From Maioricimonas rarisocia (GTDB taxonomy: Bacteria; Planctomycetota; Planctomycetia; Planctomycetales; Planctomycetaceae): a DNA stretch of 64,000 bases. The stretch spans positions 7,246,001 through 7,310,000 of the forward strand of contig NZ_CP036275.1 of assembly GCF_007747795.1 (NCBI RefSeq), given 5' to 3'. The translations under genes were made by a program, and so were the position numbers. The first letter of the stretch is position 1. The number at the start of each line of letters is the position of its first letter. Under the pieces are notes generated by a model. The model did not search any database. It was not told the DNA's origin and saw only the letters and a program-made list of their open reading frames with translations. Shown piece by piece: positions 49,365 to 59,340 of the stretch.

Positions 49365-49703
49365 TCATACGAGGTGATCGCGCTCGGCCTGCAGGTGCTC
49401 GATCTCCCGATCCAGAAAGTACGACAGGGCGATCCGGATGATGACGACGACTGCCAGAATCCCGACCTCCTCGAGCGTCCGCTTGACGATGCTGTGCAGA
49501 ATGTCGGAGACGATCAGCACTTCCAGCGAGAGGAGCAGGACCTGGCCCAGGTCGACGCGAAGCTGCCGCACGGTACCCGTCAACCGCTGTCGCGCCAGGA
49601 GGGACTGCAGCGCCCGTGCAAACGAGAGGAGCATTCCCAGGACCAGCATGATGACTACCAGTCCATCGATCGCGTTGGCGATTGCTTCGACAACTTCCAG
49701 CAT
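49365..49703 (-). CDS. DUF1622-family membrane protein
   Basis: A 112-residue membrane protein with three hydrophobic helices. The conserved DUF1622 block (LRVDLGQVLLLSLEVLIVSDI and LAVVVIIRIALSYFLDREIE) is evident. ATG 49703, preceded by a GGAG, matches the family N-terminus better than the longer frame starting at 49784. Function unknown. Confidence 0.75.
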   Translation of the reverse strand: MLEVVEAIANAIDGLVVIMLVLGMLLSFARALQSLLARQRLTGTVRQLRVDLGQVLLLSLEVLIVSDILHSIVKRTLEEVGILAVVVIIRIALSYFLDREIEHLQAERDHLV

Positions 49704-50023
49704 GATCTCCACGTAACGGTACCCGCTCTCGGTCTGAATCAGAAATCGGTGCAGTCCTGCCTGCCTCCCGGCCGGAAGACGCATCTTACACGATGCCGAC
49801 GAGGCGAACGATGCGTTCGCAGGAGAGCCCGGGCTCGGGGGAGCCGTCCCGGAAAATCGCCTGTTGACGCACCGCAGACCGTCCGTTCACTTAGCATAGG
49901 GGGTGACGTGCGCACACAATCCGTCAGTCGATCGCTGGGTGTCGTGCAGAGTCTCCATGCGTCGACGCGCGAGGCTCGCGAGTCACGACCAGACGATCAT
50001 CACCATCCATAAGGAGAGCCCGG

Positions 50024-50761
50024 ATGTTCAGCCGACGCCAAATGCTGCAGCACTCTGCCTTCGCCGCCGCGGCCTTCACCACGCCGGGCCTGTTCGCGGA
50101 GTTGATTCAGACTGCCTCGATGACCGAGGGGCCGTTTTACCCCGACACGCTCCCGCTGGATACCGACAACGATCTGCTGATCCTCAACGATGCCCTCACG
50201 CCTGCCGCAGGTGAGGTGACGCACCTGACCGGCCGCGTTCTCTCGGCAACCGGAGAGCCGATCCGCAATGCGTTCGTCGAGATCTGGCAGTGTGACAACA
50301 ACGGCGCGTACCTGCACAGCGGGACGGGCAACGCCGACAACCGGGACAGCAACTTCCAGGGGTACGGCCGGTTCCTCACCGACTCGAAGGGGCAGTATTA
50401 CTTCCGGACGATCAAGCCGGTCCCCTACCCGGGGCGTACGCCGCACATTCACTTTGGCATCAGCCGGAACGGCAAGCGGATCTTCACGACGCAGATGCTG
50501 GTGAAAGGACATCCCGGCAACGAATCGGATGGTCTGTTCCGCCGGATCAACGATCCGAAGCTCCGCGAGACGGTTCTGGTCGATTTCCAGCCCCTCCCCG
50601 ATTCGAAGATCGGCGCCCTGTCGGCCAACTTCGACCTCGTGCTGGGACACACGCTCGAAGAACTGGAGGACGGCACACTCGGTGGCGGCATCGGAAAGTC
50701 GGAATGGTCGCAGCAAGGGCGGGGCTTCGGGCCCGGACGTGGTGCACGCCAACCACGCTGA
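50024..50761 (+). CDS. Exported intradiol ring-cleavage dioxygenase-like protein
   Basis: A 245-residue protein. A Tat-like leader (SRRQMLQHSAFAAAAF) suggests export with a bound metal. The catalytic domain has the non-haem Fe(III) ligands: Tyr in NNGAYLH, a second Tyr around YYFRTIKPVPYPGRTPH, and His-x-His (PHIHF). It resembles protocatechuate 3,4-dioxygenase/hydroxyquinol dioxygenases, but extracytoplasmic members have unknown substrates. The C-terminal Gly/Arg tail is disordered. It stands alone. Confidence 0.85.
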   Translation: MFSRRQMLQHSAFAAAAFTTPGLFAELIQTASMTEGPFYPDTLPLDTDNDLLILNDALTPAAGEVTHLTGRVLSATGEPIRNAFVEIWQCDNNGAYLHSGTGNADNRDSNFQGYGRFLTDSKGQYYFRTIKPVPYPGRTPHIHFGISRNGKRIFTTQMLVKGHPGNESDGLFRRINDPKLRETVLVDFQPLPDSKIGALSANFDLVLGHTLEELEDGTLGGGIGKSEWSQQGRGFGPGRGARQPR

Positions 50762-50867
50762 TTCCGGCACTGCGGACGCAGAAATCCTTTGACGCCGGGA
50801 CAACGTACGAGTCTGCTGGAGACTTCGGACGTTCACCCTCACCTCTTCGAATCGAAGGGCCTTCGCC

Positions 50868-51563
50868 ATGCTGCGCATCGCATGCTGTCTGCTGCTGCTG
50901 CAGTTCCCGGCAATCGTTTCTGCTCAGCAGCCCGAGGAGACCCTTCCACAACTCTCCGAGACGAAGGAGACCGCGAAAGAACCGGACTCGCCCGATGCCG
51001 GCTCTGCCCGGATCGTGATGATCGAGGTGACCATGCTGCAGATTGCGGGACACCTTCAGGTCGACGATCCCGGCAACATCGACGTGGAAAAGCTGCAGCA
51101 GGCGTTCCGCGATTCTCAGGAGCAGGGCTCCTTCCGGCACCTCACGCGGGTGAAGCTCTCCACGCTCGAGGAAAACGAGGCCATTTTCCAGATGGGGGCC
51201 AACGAAGCGGTTCCCCAGGGGACGACGCGTGGATTCTCCCGCGGAGGAGACGGCCGCCCGACCATGGCGACCTCATACCGATTCGAGCAGACCGGCACGA
51301 TCGTTTCGACAGTGCCGCGAGTCAACGACGACGGCACGATCGTGGTCAAACTGCAGTTCGAACAGTCGCGACTGCGTCCGACCCCGCCCGCCTCGGGAGA
51401 AGATGCCACGACGACTTTACCGGCCACGGACAGGACGACAGTCAACACCACGCTGACGATCCCGAACGGTCAGACGGTTCTCGCTGGTGCGTTTCAGTCC
51501 GCAGACACCGGGAACGAGCCTCTTGAAACGTTCGTGATCGTCGGAGCCTCGACGCGCAAGTAA
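50868..51563 (+). CDS. Exported secretin-like fragment protein
   Basis: A 231-residue protein with a signal peptide (residues ~1–19). The C-terminal half resembles the end of type II/III secretins: GTIVSTVPRVNDDGTIVVKLQ and TVNTTLTIPNGQTVLAGAF, typical of the conserved secretin β-domain. It is too short for a full secretin and lacks the full gate. It may be a secretin-derived accessory or a degenerate paralogue. No secretion genes are nearby. Confidence 0.6.
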   Translation: MLRIACCLLLLQFPAIVSAQQPEETLPQLSETKETAKEPDSPDAGSARIVMIEVTMLQIAGHLQVDDPGNIDVEKLQQAFRDSQEQGSFRHLTRVKLSTLEENEAIFQMGANEAVPQGTTRGFSRGGDGRPTMATSYRFEQTGTIVSTVPRVNDDGTIVVKLQFEQSRLRPTPPASGEDATTTLPATDRTTVNTTLTIPNGQTVLAGAFQSADTGNEPLETFVIVGASTRK

Positions 51564-51657
51564 GCACGCAGAACGTGGACGCGGGCCGGCCGGAAGTTGC
51601 CGGCATTCACAGGAGAAGTGACCCCGCACACTCTGACCGACTTGCCATCCGCAGGAT

Positions 51658-52767
51658 TCACGGTCCGGGAGAGGCGAAGGTCGAACAGTTGCGCGCGTGC
51701 GGAGTCTCTGCAGCCATCGTGCAGACCAGTCGACCGGCAAGGGCCAGACCGCTCAGAAAGGCACCCTCGACGCGGGGGCCATTGCACCAGTCGCCGCAGG
51801 CTCCGACTCGAAGTCCCGGATCGAACAGGAACCGGTCGCCGAGCGGTTCTGCCGGCAATGCGTGCCGCCAGCGATGCGCAGCAGCATGCTTCGGTTCAAC
51901 AGGTTGCAGCCCCGTCACCTGCCAGAGGGCGTCCAGAAGTTCTTTGACGACCTCCTCGTGATCGGCTTCGATTGCCGATTCCGACCACTCGGGCGAGGCA
52001 TGCAGCACCCATGTTTCGAAATCTTCTCCGCGGCCCGGCTTGGAGGAGTTCCGGGCGATCCACGAAAGCGGTGAGACACCAACAAACGCACCATCGAATC
52101 CGGCGTCGAGCGGCGACTTGAATGCCACCATCACGGACCAGCAACCGCTCATCGAAACCCGGCGGGCCTTCACTTCGAGGTGGGGAACGGACGCCAGCAG
52201 ATACGCCGACTGCGGGGCCGGGGCCGAGGTCACGAACCAGTCGTATCGTCCCTGAGACGTTCCGGCGGCATCTTCGACGATCCAGGCAGTCCCGTCGTGT
52301 CGTGGCGGTGCCATCGTCGTCCCGAATCGCACGTCCAGATCCGTCGCCAGGTGTCTGCAGACGGCCGTCATTCCGGGGACGCCCACGAAACGGGTTGTCT
52401 CGCCGTTCGATTCTTCGAGGTATCCACGATTCAGCTTGACGAAACGGCCTTCCCAGGGGGCGACAAGACCTTCCTCGATCCACGTGTCGACGTGCCTGCG
52501 GAAGCGCTCATCGCGCACGGTGAAATACTGCGCCCCGTGGTCGAACTGCAGATCGGACTCGCTCCGGCGGGTCGACATGCGGCCTCCGACGCCGCGGCTC
52601 TTCTCGAAGACCGTGACTTCGCAGTCGAGGTCAGCGAGAGTGCGGGCGCAGATCAGACCCGACAGGCCGGCACCGATCACGGCGACACGGTGCCGCCGCC
52701 CCCGTGGTCGAGAAGGTCGTTTAAATGGGCTATCCACGTCGAATCTTTCGCGCGTCTGCAGCATCAT
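51658..52767 (-). CDS. Renalase-like FAD-dependent oxidoreductase
   Basis: A 369-residue flavoprotein. The N-terminal dinucleotide-binding motif is VIGAGLSGLICARTL (residues ~30–44), followed by EKSRGVGGRMSTRR, typical of renalase-like/amine oxidase family NAD(P)/FAD oxidoreductases. The C-terminal FAD segment is GACGDWCNGPRVEGAFLSGL. Family members oxidise dihydronicotinamide isomers or unknown amines. It carries an N-terminal basic extension of ~25 residues. No partner genes are evident. Confidence 0.87.
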   Translation of the reverse strand: MMLQTRERFDVDSPFKRPSRPRGRRHRVAVIGAGLSGLICARTLADLDCEVTVFEKSRGVGGRMSTRRSESDLQFDHGAQYFTVRDERFRRHVDTWIEEGLVAPWEGRFVKLNRGYLEESNGETTRFVGVPGMTAVCRHLATDLDVRFGTTMAPPRHDGTAWIVEDAAGTSQGRYDWFVTSAPAPQSAYLLASVPHLEVKARRVSMSGCWSVMVAFKSPLDAGFDGAFVGVSPLSWIARNSSKPGRGEDFETWVLHASPEWSESAIEADHEEVVKELLDALWQVTGLQPVEPKHAAAHRWRHALPAEPLGDRFLFDPGLRVGACGDWCNGPRVEGAFLSGLALAGRLVCTMAAETPHARNCSTFASPGP

Positions 52768-52878
52768 CGATGTCGGTCACTCCCCCCCCGCGACGATCCC
52801 GCATCGCGAGACTCGTCTGCGAGCGAGGGTTTGTAGTCCTGCCGAGGAGAGCGGCAAGTCAGAATTTTCGGGCGAGAC

Positions 52879-54033
52879 TCAATCGAGGTCGGTCCCCGCT
52901 TTCGCCCGGGCTGCTTCGACGGCGTCTTCGGCGTCTTCCCGGTCGCCCTGATCAAGGTCGGGGGCCTCTTGCTCGTCTTCGGCATCGGGTGCGTAAACCA
53001 GTTCCACAAGCAGCGGGTAGTGGTCCGAACCGATGTAGGAAAGCGTGCGCAGCTCCGCGACGCGGAAGTCGTCGGTGTGAAACAGGTGATCGAGAGGATA
53101 CTGCCAGATGGTCGACCGGGCGTTGAACGTCGGGTACAGGCCACGCCCCTTGCGGGGGTCGAGCAGTCCACTCACTTCCTGGAAGAGATTGGTCGTGCGG
53201 GACCAGCCGACGTCGTTCATGTCCCCCAGCACCACAACACTCTGGTTGTCTCTCACTTCGCGACCGACCAGCACCAGCTCGGCATCCCGCTTGACCGTAC
53301 TCTCTCCCGGACGTGGTGGATTCGGATGCACGGCGAACAGCCGGACCTCATGGCCTGAGGGAAGCCGAATCCGGGCGTCGATCGACGGGATGTCCTCCTT
53401 GACCATCGCACGCACCTCGGCACGGGTCACTTCGTACCTTGAATAGAGGGCAATTCCGTACTTGTTCTCCAGCGGGTGCTTCTCGTGGTACGGAAACATC
53501 TCGTCGAGAGGAGCGAGATCCCGGATCCAGCGGTGGTTGACCTCACACAGGACCACGACGTCGGGCGATTCATTCCGGATCAACTCCAGAACCGCGGAGG
53601 CGTTGGTGTTCTTCTGCAGCACGTTCGCGGTCACGATTCGCAACCGCGACGAGCGCTGGGGCGGACCGGCCGACTGGACCTCCTGAGGAGCCACCGGGAG
53701 ATACGGGAAGATCCAGTACAGCTGGATTCCGACGCCAGCGAGCAGCAGTCCCCCCAGGACCCACGAAAGCCTCCTGCGAAAGAAGGGAATCAGCATCGGC
53801 AATACGATCAGGTACGCCAGCAGCAGCTGCACACGCGGAAAGTCGCCGATCCGGACCCACCACCAGTTGACCGGGAGAAGCGGCAGCAGGGCGGTGGCAG
53901 CCAGGAGCACGCAGAGAGCCACCAGCCCGTACCAGAGCCAGCGAACCACTTTTCCTGCCCGGGTCAGCGGCGCGGGAGAGGCATCGTTTGCTTCCGAAGG
54001 ATCGATCTGATTGAGACTGAGCATGAGGATCAT
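52879..54033 (-). CDS. Membrane-anchored endonuclease/exonuclease/phosphatase-family protein
   Basis: A 384-residue protein. Three membrane helices in the first ~130 residues are followed by an EEP fold: VTANVLQKN (metal), DVVVLCEVNH, PNPPRPGE, VVVLGDMNDVGWS, and the catalytic GSDHYPLLVEL. It is of the VanJ-like/DUF group with an extracytoplasmic catalytic domain. A Glu/Asp-rich tail ends it. ATG 54033 is the first start giving a normal N-terminus; the frame opens further upstream. Confidence 0.85.
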   Translation of the reverse strand: MILMLSLNQIDPSEANDASPAPLTRAGKVVRWLWYGLVALCVLLAATALLPLLPVNWWWVRIGDFPRVQLLLAYLIVLPMLIPFFRRRLSWVLGGLLLAGVGIQLYWIFPYLPVAPQEVQSAGPPQRSSRLRIVTANVLQKNTNASAVLELIRNESPDVVVLCEVNHRWIRDLAPLDEMFPYHEKHPLENKYGIALYSRYEVTRAEVRAMVKEDIPSIDARIRLPSGHEVRLFAVHPNPPRPGESTVKRDAELVLVGREVRDNQSVVVLGDMNDVGWSRTTNLFQEVSGLLDPRKGRGLYPTFNARSTIWQYPLDHLFHTDDFRVAELRTLSYIGSDHYPLLVELVYAPDAEDEQEAPDLDQGDREDAEDAVEAARAKAGTDLD

Positions 54034-54283
54034 GGGACCACCGGCCGGTAAAGGACGCCCGACGAGGTCAGTGTGCGCCCCAGTATGCTCCAGCACTATG
54101 GTGGTCCCCCCGAGTGCCGTTACACACAACACCCAGGCACCGCATTCCACCTACTCCTCCAAACCGTGAGAATCGGTCAACATCGATGAATTCGATGGTC
54201 GATAGTTGAAATGGGCTGAAGTCCGCACGTCCGTTGTGTGAGGCGGCGCAGCCCATATTCGGGCTTTCCAACGAGTCGCTCGC

Positions 54284-54976
54284 TTGATGATCCGTCTGAC
54301 CAGCATCCTGACAGTCGTCGCGGCCCTCTGCTGCAGCGTGGGATGCCAGTGCTGCGCGCTGACCGAGCCGTACCAGGACCTGGTGGACCACGTCAGCGAT
54401 CACGAGGGAAATGCCGACCGCTTCTACCATCCCGGTTTCGACCTGACCCGCATCGGCCGCGCCGACTGGCCGTGGCGCTGGTGTCGCCGCGGGCCGCGGA
54501 TCCCCGTCGTCGTCTACGAGACTCCAGCAACCGACTACGTCTTCTCGCGCGAGCGGGAGCAGGCGGAAGGGGTCGATCCGTTGCGGCCGCCACAGGCCCC
54601 GGGGGTCGCTCCGTACGAAGGGTTCGATCCGGAACTCGAGGCGCCGCCGTTTCCGCCCGAGATGGACGGACCGGTGCTCGAATCGCCGCCGGAACCTCCC
54701 GAGCTGACGCCTCCACCTCCTCCGGCCCCGATGCCGACCGATCCCCCGATGCCCGCGCCGGCTGCCGACGAACCGGAAGAAACAACGCAGCGGGTCGTGC
54801 CTCCCAAGGACGCCCCCGAACTGATGAATCGGCTCGGCAGCGATCGTCACAAGCAGCTGGCCAACCAGTGGCCTTCGGCTCCGACCGAAGAGTTCGTCAT
54901 CCAACCGGTGGATTTCGATTCACCGGCCGAAACTTCCACGAAGCCCGTTGCAGACCAGGCAGACGAGGTCCCCTGA
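54284..54976 (+). CDS. Pro-rich lipoprotein at the head of the efflux operon
   Basis: A 230-residue protein. A lipoprotein-type leader with lipobox SVGC (residues ~18–21) is followed by a conserved-looking N-terminal part (YHPGFDLTRIGRADWPWRW) and a long Pro-rich disordered segment (PPELTPPPPPAP). It ends 67 bases before the TolC-like gene and so probably belongs to the same operon. It might be a periplasmic linker or partner of the efflux system; no domain is recognised. Confidence 0.65.
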   Translation: MMIRLTSILTVVAALCCSVGCQCCALTEPYQDLVDHVSDHEGNADRFYHPGFDLTRIGRADWPWRWCRRGPRIPVVVYETPATDYVFSREREQAEGVDPLRPPQAPGVAPYEGFDPELEAPPFPPEMDGPVLESPPEPPELTPPPPPAPMPTDPPMPAPAADEPEETTQRVVPPKDAPELMNRLGSDRHKQLANQWPSAPTEEFVIQPVDFDSPAETSTKPVADQADEVP

Positions 54977-55043
54977 CGCGAAGCGGCAGTGCTCAGCCGT
55001 CGTCCTCCCCCTGAATCCGACATCCTCCGAACTGCAGAACCAC

Positions 55044-57857
55044 GTGAGCCTTCTCGAACGACATCACGGGAATCGACGCGGACGCCGCGACTGCGGAAGC
55101 TGGGCGGCGATTGCCTGCGTGCTGATTTCGCTCTGCACGTCACCGGGGTGTTCGCGCGTGTTCTGGCGTGAGCAGGCCGACCTGGACGTGTACGAAGCAG
55201 TCTCGGAACGGATGATCGACCCGCGGTGGACGATTCCGCGAGTCGACATCTCGCCCGATGGTCGCAGTCGCTTCTACAGCCCGTTCGATCCGGACTACCA
55301 GCCATTCCCGCTGGATGATCCGGCGGCCAACGCCTATCTGGCCGAAGTCGACGGGTGGGAAGGGTACAAATGCTGGCACCGGTTCGGCATCGCCATGTCG
55401 GTCGAGAATCCGCAGTGGCTGGCGCAGTTCGGGCTGGAGACCGGCCTGATTGATCCGGAGACGGGAGAATACGTCGAAACGCCTCCTGCTCTCGAAGAGC
55501 TGACGCTCGCAGAGCTCGTCGAACTCTCGCTGATTCACAGCCGGGAGTACCAGACGCAGCTCGAAGACCTGTATCTCGCGGCACTGGCGGTGACGTTCGA
55601 GCGGTTCCGGTTTGGTGTGCGGTATCTGGGGATCGGCGGCGGCGAGCCGTTCATCAACGAGACGATCACGGTGCTGCCACACCGGGACGGCGACAACTTG
55701 GCGCAAACGACCCTGTTTGGCGTCAGTCAGCTGTTGCCGACCGGAGCCCAGTGGGCGGTGGAACTGACGAACAACACGCTCTGGTTCTTCTCGGGTGGAC
55801 AGACCAGTTCGGCGAGTGTGCTCTCATTCTCGCTGGTACAGCCGCTCATCATGGGTGCCGGCCGAAAAATCGTGCTCGAGAATCTGACGCAGGCCGAGCG
55901 GCAGCTGCTGTATCAGGTCCGGGATCTGGCACGGTTCCGACAGCAGTTCTTCACCGACGTCGTCGGGGCAACCGGAGGCGGCTACCTGGGACTGCTGTTG
56001 CAACTGCAGGGAATCCGCAACCAGCAGGGGAACATCAAGCGGCTGCAACAGCAGCTCGTCGAACTGCGGGAAGTCACGTCGCAGCGGTCGGAACGATTCC
56101 GCGAAACACTGGCCGAACTGCCGGCTCCCCTCGCGCCCGCCGATCCACAGGCGGAAGCGAATTTTCCGCAGGTCCTTGACGGCCAACTGTCGTACAACGC
56201 CCAGCAGCAGATTCTGATGTGGATCGGCGAAATGACGCCGGAGCAGGAAGAGGCCCTGCTGACACTCAGCGACGACCCGGCCTTCGCGCAGGCGGCCCGC
56301 AACATTGTGCGGCAGATCCGTACGACGGTCACGGTGCTGACGGTGCTGCAGCTCGAATCGCGGCTGGCCTCCTCCATCAACGCCCTGCGTGACCAGGAAC
56401 GGAACTTCCAGGACAGTCTCGACGCCTACAAGCTCGAGCTCGGTCTGCCGACCGACCTGCCAATGAGCATCGACGACGAACTGCTCGAACCGTTCGCGTT
56501 CATCGACCCGAGAATCCAGAATCTCGAGGACGAGGTCCGCAGCTTCGTGGCGGTCTGGTCGCGGCTGGCTCTGGAGAATCCGACCGACGAAGCAGCGTTG
56601 CTGGAAGCCCTGCAGGATCTGGAGCGGCTGGTCCAGCTGGTGGACGAGGAAGGGTTCCAGCTGATCACCGCGGACGACGAGCGACTCGAAGAGGTGCTGC
56701 CCGAGCGTCTGAAGCTGCTCACCTCCGAGAGTGAACGGGAGCGTATCGAACGGGATCTGGAGCGTGACCGGCGGATCTTCAGCTTTGCCCGGGAAGAGTT
56801 CGAGCGGGCCCGCAACGAGGCCGAGCAGCTGACACAGCTCGTCACTGAAGGCATGCTGCCGGAGGACGAACTGGTCCCGATCTGGCGGGAAGTGAAGCGA
56901 CTGCAGGAAGATCTGCTGAGGATCGCCCGCAACCTGCAGGTGATCCAGATCGGCCTGCGGGTCGAGATGATCACGATTCCCGACTTCGACCTCTCGCTGG
57001 AAGACGTGACAATGATCGCGCTGGAGAACCGCGTGGATCTGATGAACGTCCAGGCGCGGGTCGTCGACGCCTACCGGGACGTCGAAGTGGCCGCCAACGC
57101 CCTGCAGACGCCCGTCAACGTCGTCGTCGAAGGGGATATCGCGACGCCCGGCAACAATCGCCCGTTCGACTTCCGGGCGGATCAGTCCACCCTGCGGGCG
57201 GGCGTGCGGATCACCGCTCCCATCGACCAGATCGTCGAACGAAATGCCTATCGGACCGCCCAGATCGAGTACGATCGGCAGCGGCGTGCGTACATGGAAT
57301 TCGAGGACAATGTGAAACTGCAGGTGCGTCGCGCCTGGCGTCAACTGGCGGTCCTGCGAGAGAATATCGAGACATCGCGGCAAGGCGTACGAATTGCCGC
57401 CATGCAGCTCGATCTGGCGATCGAAGAGTCGAGCGCGCCCCAGCAGGGGGCCGCCCAGGGAGACGTCGCCAGCTCCGGTGCCCAGGGTGTGAATCTGCTG
57501 AATGCTCTCGACTCGGTGCTGAACGCCCAGAACTCCCTGATTGCGGACTGGATCAATTACGAACGGGCCCGACTTAACATTTATCGGGACATGGGTATCA
57601 TGGAAGTTGGGCCCGATGGTCTATGGAACGATCCCATCTATCGGGAAAGCGCTCATGGCACAGGGACAATCGAATTCCGCGGGCAGATCCCTGCTGAAGC
57701 TGGGGTTGCCCGTCTTGCTGATCCTGGGGACGGCAATCGTCCTGGGGATCAATCCGCAGTGGGCCAGCGCGCTTCGGGGCGAGTCGGCGAAGAAGAATTA
57801 CGATCATCTGGAGACAGCCACCGCTCAGCGGGGCCCGTTTCTGATCAGCATCGCTGA
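55044..57857 (+). CDS. TolC-family outer-membrane efflux protein
   Basis: A 937-residue TolC-type protein, about twice the usual size. A lipoprotein leader (lipobox TSPGC) follows the GTG start 55044. The early TolC half is at residues ~120–330 (SLVQPLIMGAGRKIVLENL). A long α-helical insertion with coiled-coil character (~330–640) lies before the second half (NRVDLMNVQARVVDAYRDVEVA to WINYERARLNIYRDMG). The last ~85 residues overlap the next gene and look out-of-frame. The protein would form the outer-membrane channel for the MacAB-like pump. Confidence 0.86.
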   Translation: MSLLERHHGNRRGRRDCGSWAAIACVLISLCTSPGCSRVFWREQADLDVYEAVSERMIDPRWTIPRVDISPDGRSRFYSPFDPDYQPFPLDDPAANAYLAEVDGWEGYKCWHRFGIAMSVENPQWLAQFGLETGLIDPETGEYVETPPALEELTLAELVELSLIHSREYQTQLEDLYLAALAVTFERFRFGVRYLGIGGGEPFINETITVLPHRDGDNLAQTTLFGVSQLLPTGAQWAVELTNNTLWFFSGGQTSSASVLSFSLVQPLIMGAGRKIVLENLTQAERQLLYQVRDLARFRQQFFTDVVGATGGGYLGLLLQLQGIRNQQGNIKRLQQQLVELREVTSQRSERFRETLAELPAPLAPADPQAEANFPQVLDGQLSYNAQQQILMWIGEMTPEQEEALLTLSDDPAFAQAARNIVRQIRTTVTVLTVLQLESRLASSINALRDQERNFQDSLDAYKLELGLPTDLPMSIDDELLEPFAFIDPRIQNLEDEVRSFVAVWSRLALENPTDEAALLEALQDLERLVQLVDEEGFQLITADDERLEEVLPERLKLLTSESERERIERDLERDRRIFSFAREEFERARNEAEQLTQLVTEGMLPEDELVPIWREVKRLQEDLLRIARNLQVIQIGLRVEMITIPDFDLSLEDVTMIALENRVDLMNVQARVVDAYRDVEVAANALQTPVNVVVEGDIATPGNNRPFDFRADQSTLRAGVRITAPIDQIVERNAYRTAQIEYDRQRRAYMEFEDNVKLQVRRAWRQLAVLRENIETSRQGVRIAAMQLDLAIEESSAPQQGAAQGDVASSGAQGVNLLNALDSVLNAQNSLIADWINYERARLNIYRDMGIMEVGPDGLWNDPIYRESAHGTGTIEFRGQIPAEAGVARLADPGDGNRPGDQSAVGQRASGRVGEEELRSSGDSHRSAGPVSDQHR

Positions 57858-59340
57858 CTCCGGCTTCATCGACAGCCAGCAGAACATCACGCTCTCCTGC
57901 GAGGTCGAGGGCTCGACGACGATCATCTCCATCATCGAGGAGGGGACCGAGGTCGAGGCGGGCGACATTCTGTGCGAACTCGATTCTTCGTCACTGGAAG
58001 AACGACAGAAGCAGCAGGAAATCAGCGTCAACAGTGCCCGCTCTCTCGTCGACCAGCAGGTCAAGTCGATCGAGATCCAGCACGCGACGAACGAGAGTAA
58101 CATCGCCGCCGGACAACTTGCGGTCCAACTCGCCGAGCTCGACCTCACGAGCTACGAAGAAGGAACCTTCCCCCAGACCCGCAGCCAGCTGATCGGCCAG
58201 GTCGCCCTTCGGGAAGAAGAACTGGTTCGCGCCCAGGAGAACTTCGAGTTCACGCGACGACTGGTCAACAAGGGTCTGCGGACCCAGAACGAACTGGATG
58301 CCCGGCGGCTCGCCGTGCAGCAGGCCGAGCACAACCTCTCCTCCGCCAAGGACGAGCTCAAGGTCCTCGAGGATTACACCTACGACCGGCAGATGGCCGA
58401 GCTGAGAGCCAATGCCGACGAATTCAAGCGGGAACTGGACCGGATCAAGCTGCAGTGCGAAGCGATCATCGCCCAGATGCAGACGGAACTCGCTTCGCTG
58501 CAGACCAAGCTCCAGCTCGAAGAAGAAGAACTCAAGCACCTCAACGAGCAGATCGAAGCCTGCACGATTGTCGCCCCCGAGCCAGGGGTGGTCGTCTATG
58601 CGAATCTGCGAGGCCGACGGGAACAGGACCAGATCCGGGAAGGATCGACGGTCCGTGAACGGCAGGCGATCATCAACCTGCCGGACGTGACCAAGCTGAA
58701 AGTCGGTTGCCGCATTCACGAATCGCTGATCGGCGCAGTCCGGATCGGCCAGCCCGTCCTGATCTACGTCGATGCCAAGGCGGACGACGTCTACAACGGG
58801 AAGGTCTCTGCGGTCGCTTCGGTCGCCTCGCAGGGAGACTGGCCGAACACGGATCTGCGGGAATACGCGACGGAGATCGTCCTCACCGATCCCCCCGCCG
58901 AGATTGCCGACCTGAAGCCGGGTCTGACCGCCAAGATCGAAATCATCGTCGACAGCCGCCAGGACGTGCTGCAGGTGCCGGTGCAGTGCGTCGTCGCGGT
59001 CGCGCACGAGCGGCTGGCCTGGGTTCTGACCGACGAGGGACCGGAACGGCGAACGCTGAAGATCGGCAAGGCCAACACCTCGCATATCGAGATCCTCGAC
59101 GGCATCGCGGAGGGGGAACGGGTCGTCCAGAATCCGCGGACGCACTTTGCCAAGGCAATTTCGGACCGCGAAGCGGAACTGAGCGCCGAGGAAGACCAGA
59201 ACACCGCGGAGACGACCGAAGTGAAGCTGCCCGCAGCTCCGGAAGGAGAGGGCACCGGAAAATCGGCCGCAGGACGCAACGATGCCGGGAACTCACGCCC
59301 GGCGAAGAAACAGGCGGGCTCCCGCCCTCAAGGCAAATAG
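57655..59340 (+). CDS. HlyD/MacA-family periplasmic adaptor
   Basis: A 561-residue membrane-fusion protein. One N-terminal membrane helix (residues ~14–33), barrel-sandwich segment GTEVEAGDILCELDSSSLEE, a long coiled-coil hairpin (~90–330), then VVAPEPGVVVYAN and β-barrel domains (LKVGCRIHESLIGAVRIGQPV). A charged C-terminal tail of ~55 residues ends it. The ATG lies within the 3' end of the TolC frame, a 203-base overlap. It links the ABC pump to the TolC-like channel. Confidence 0.9.
   Translation: MAQGQSNSAGRSLLKLGLPVLLILGTAIVLGINPQWASALRGESAKKNYDHLETATAQRGPFLISIADSGFIDSQQNITLSCEVEGSTTIISIIEEGTEVEAGDILCELDSSSLEERQKQQEISVNSARSLVDQQVKSIEIQHATNESNIAAGQLAVQLAELDLTSYEEGTFPQTRSQLIGQVALREEELVRAQENFEFTRRLVNKGLRTQNELDARRLAVQQAEHNLSSAKDELKVLEDYTYDRQMAELRANADEFKRELDRIKLQCEAIIAQMQTELASLQTKLQLEEEELKHLNEQIEACTIVAPEPGVVVYANLRGRREQDQIREGSTVRERQAIINLPDVTKLKVGCRIHESLIGAVRIGQPVLIYVDAKADDVYNGKVSAVASVASQGDWPNTDLREYATEIVLTDPPAEIADLKPGLTAKIEIIVDSRQDVLQVPVQCVVAVAHERLAWVLTDEGPERRTLKIGKANTSHIEILDGIAEGERVVQNPRTHFAKAISDREAELSAEEDQNTAETTEVKLPAAPEGEGTGKSAAGRNDAGNSRPAKKQAGSRPQGK

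Noticed and set aside
54948-55043. Longer start for the TolC-like gene
   Set aside because: The extra residues overlap the lipoprotein gene and precede a proper lipoprotein leader from GTG 55044.
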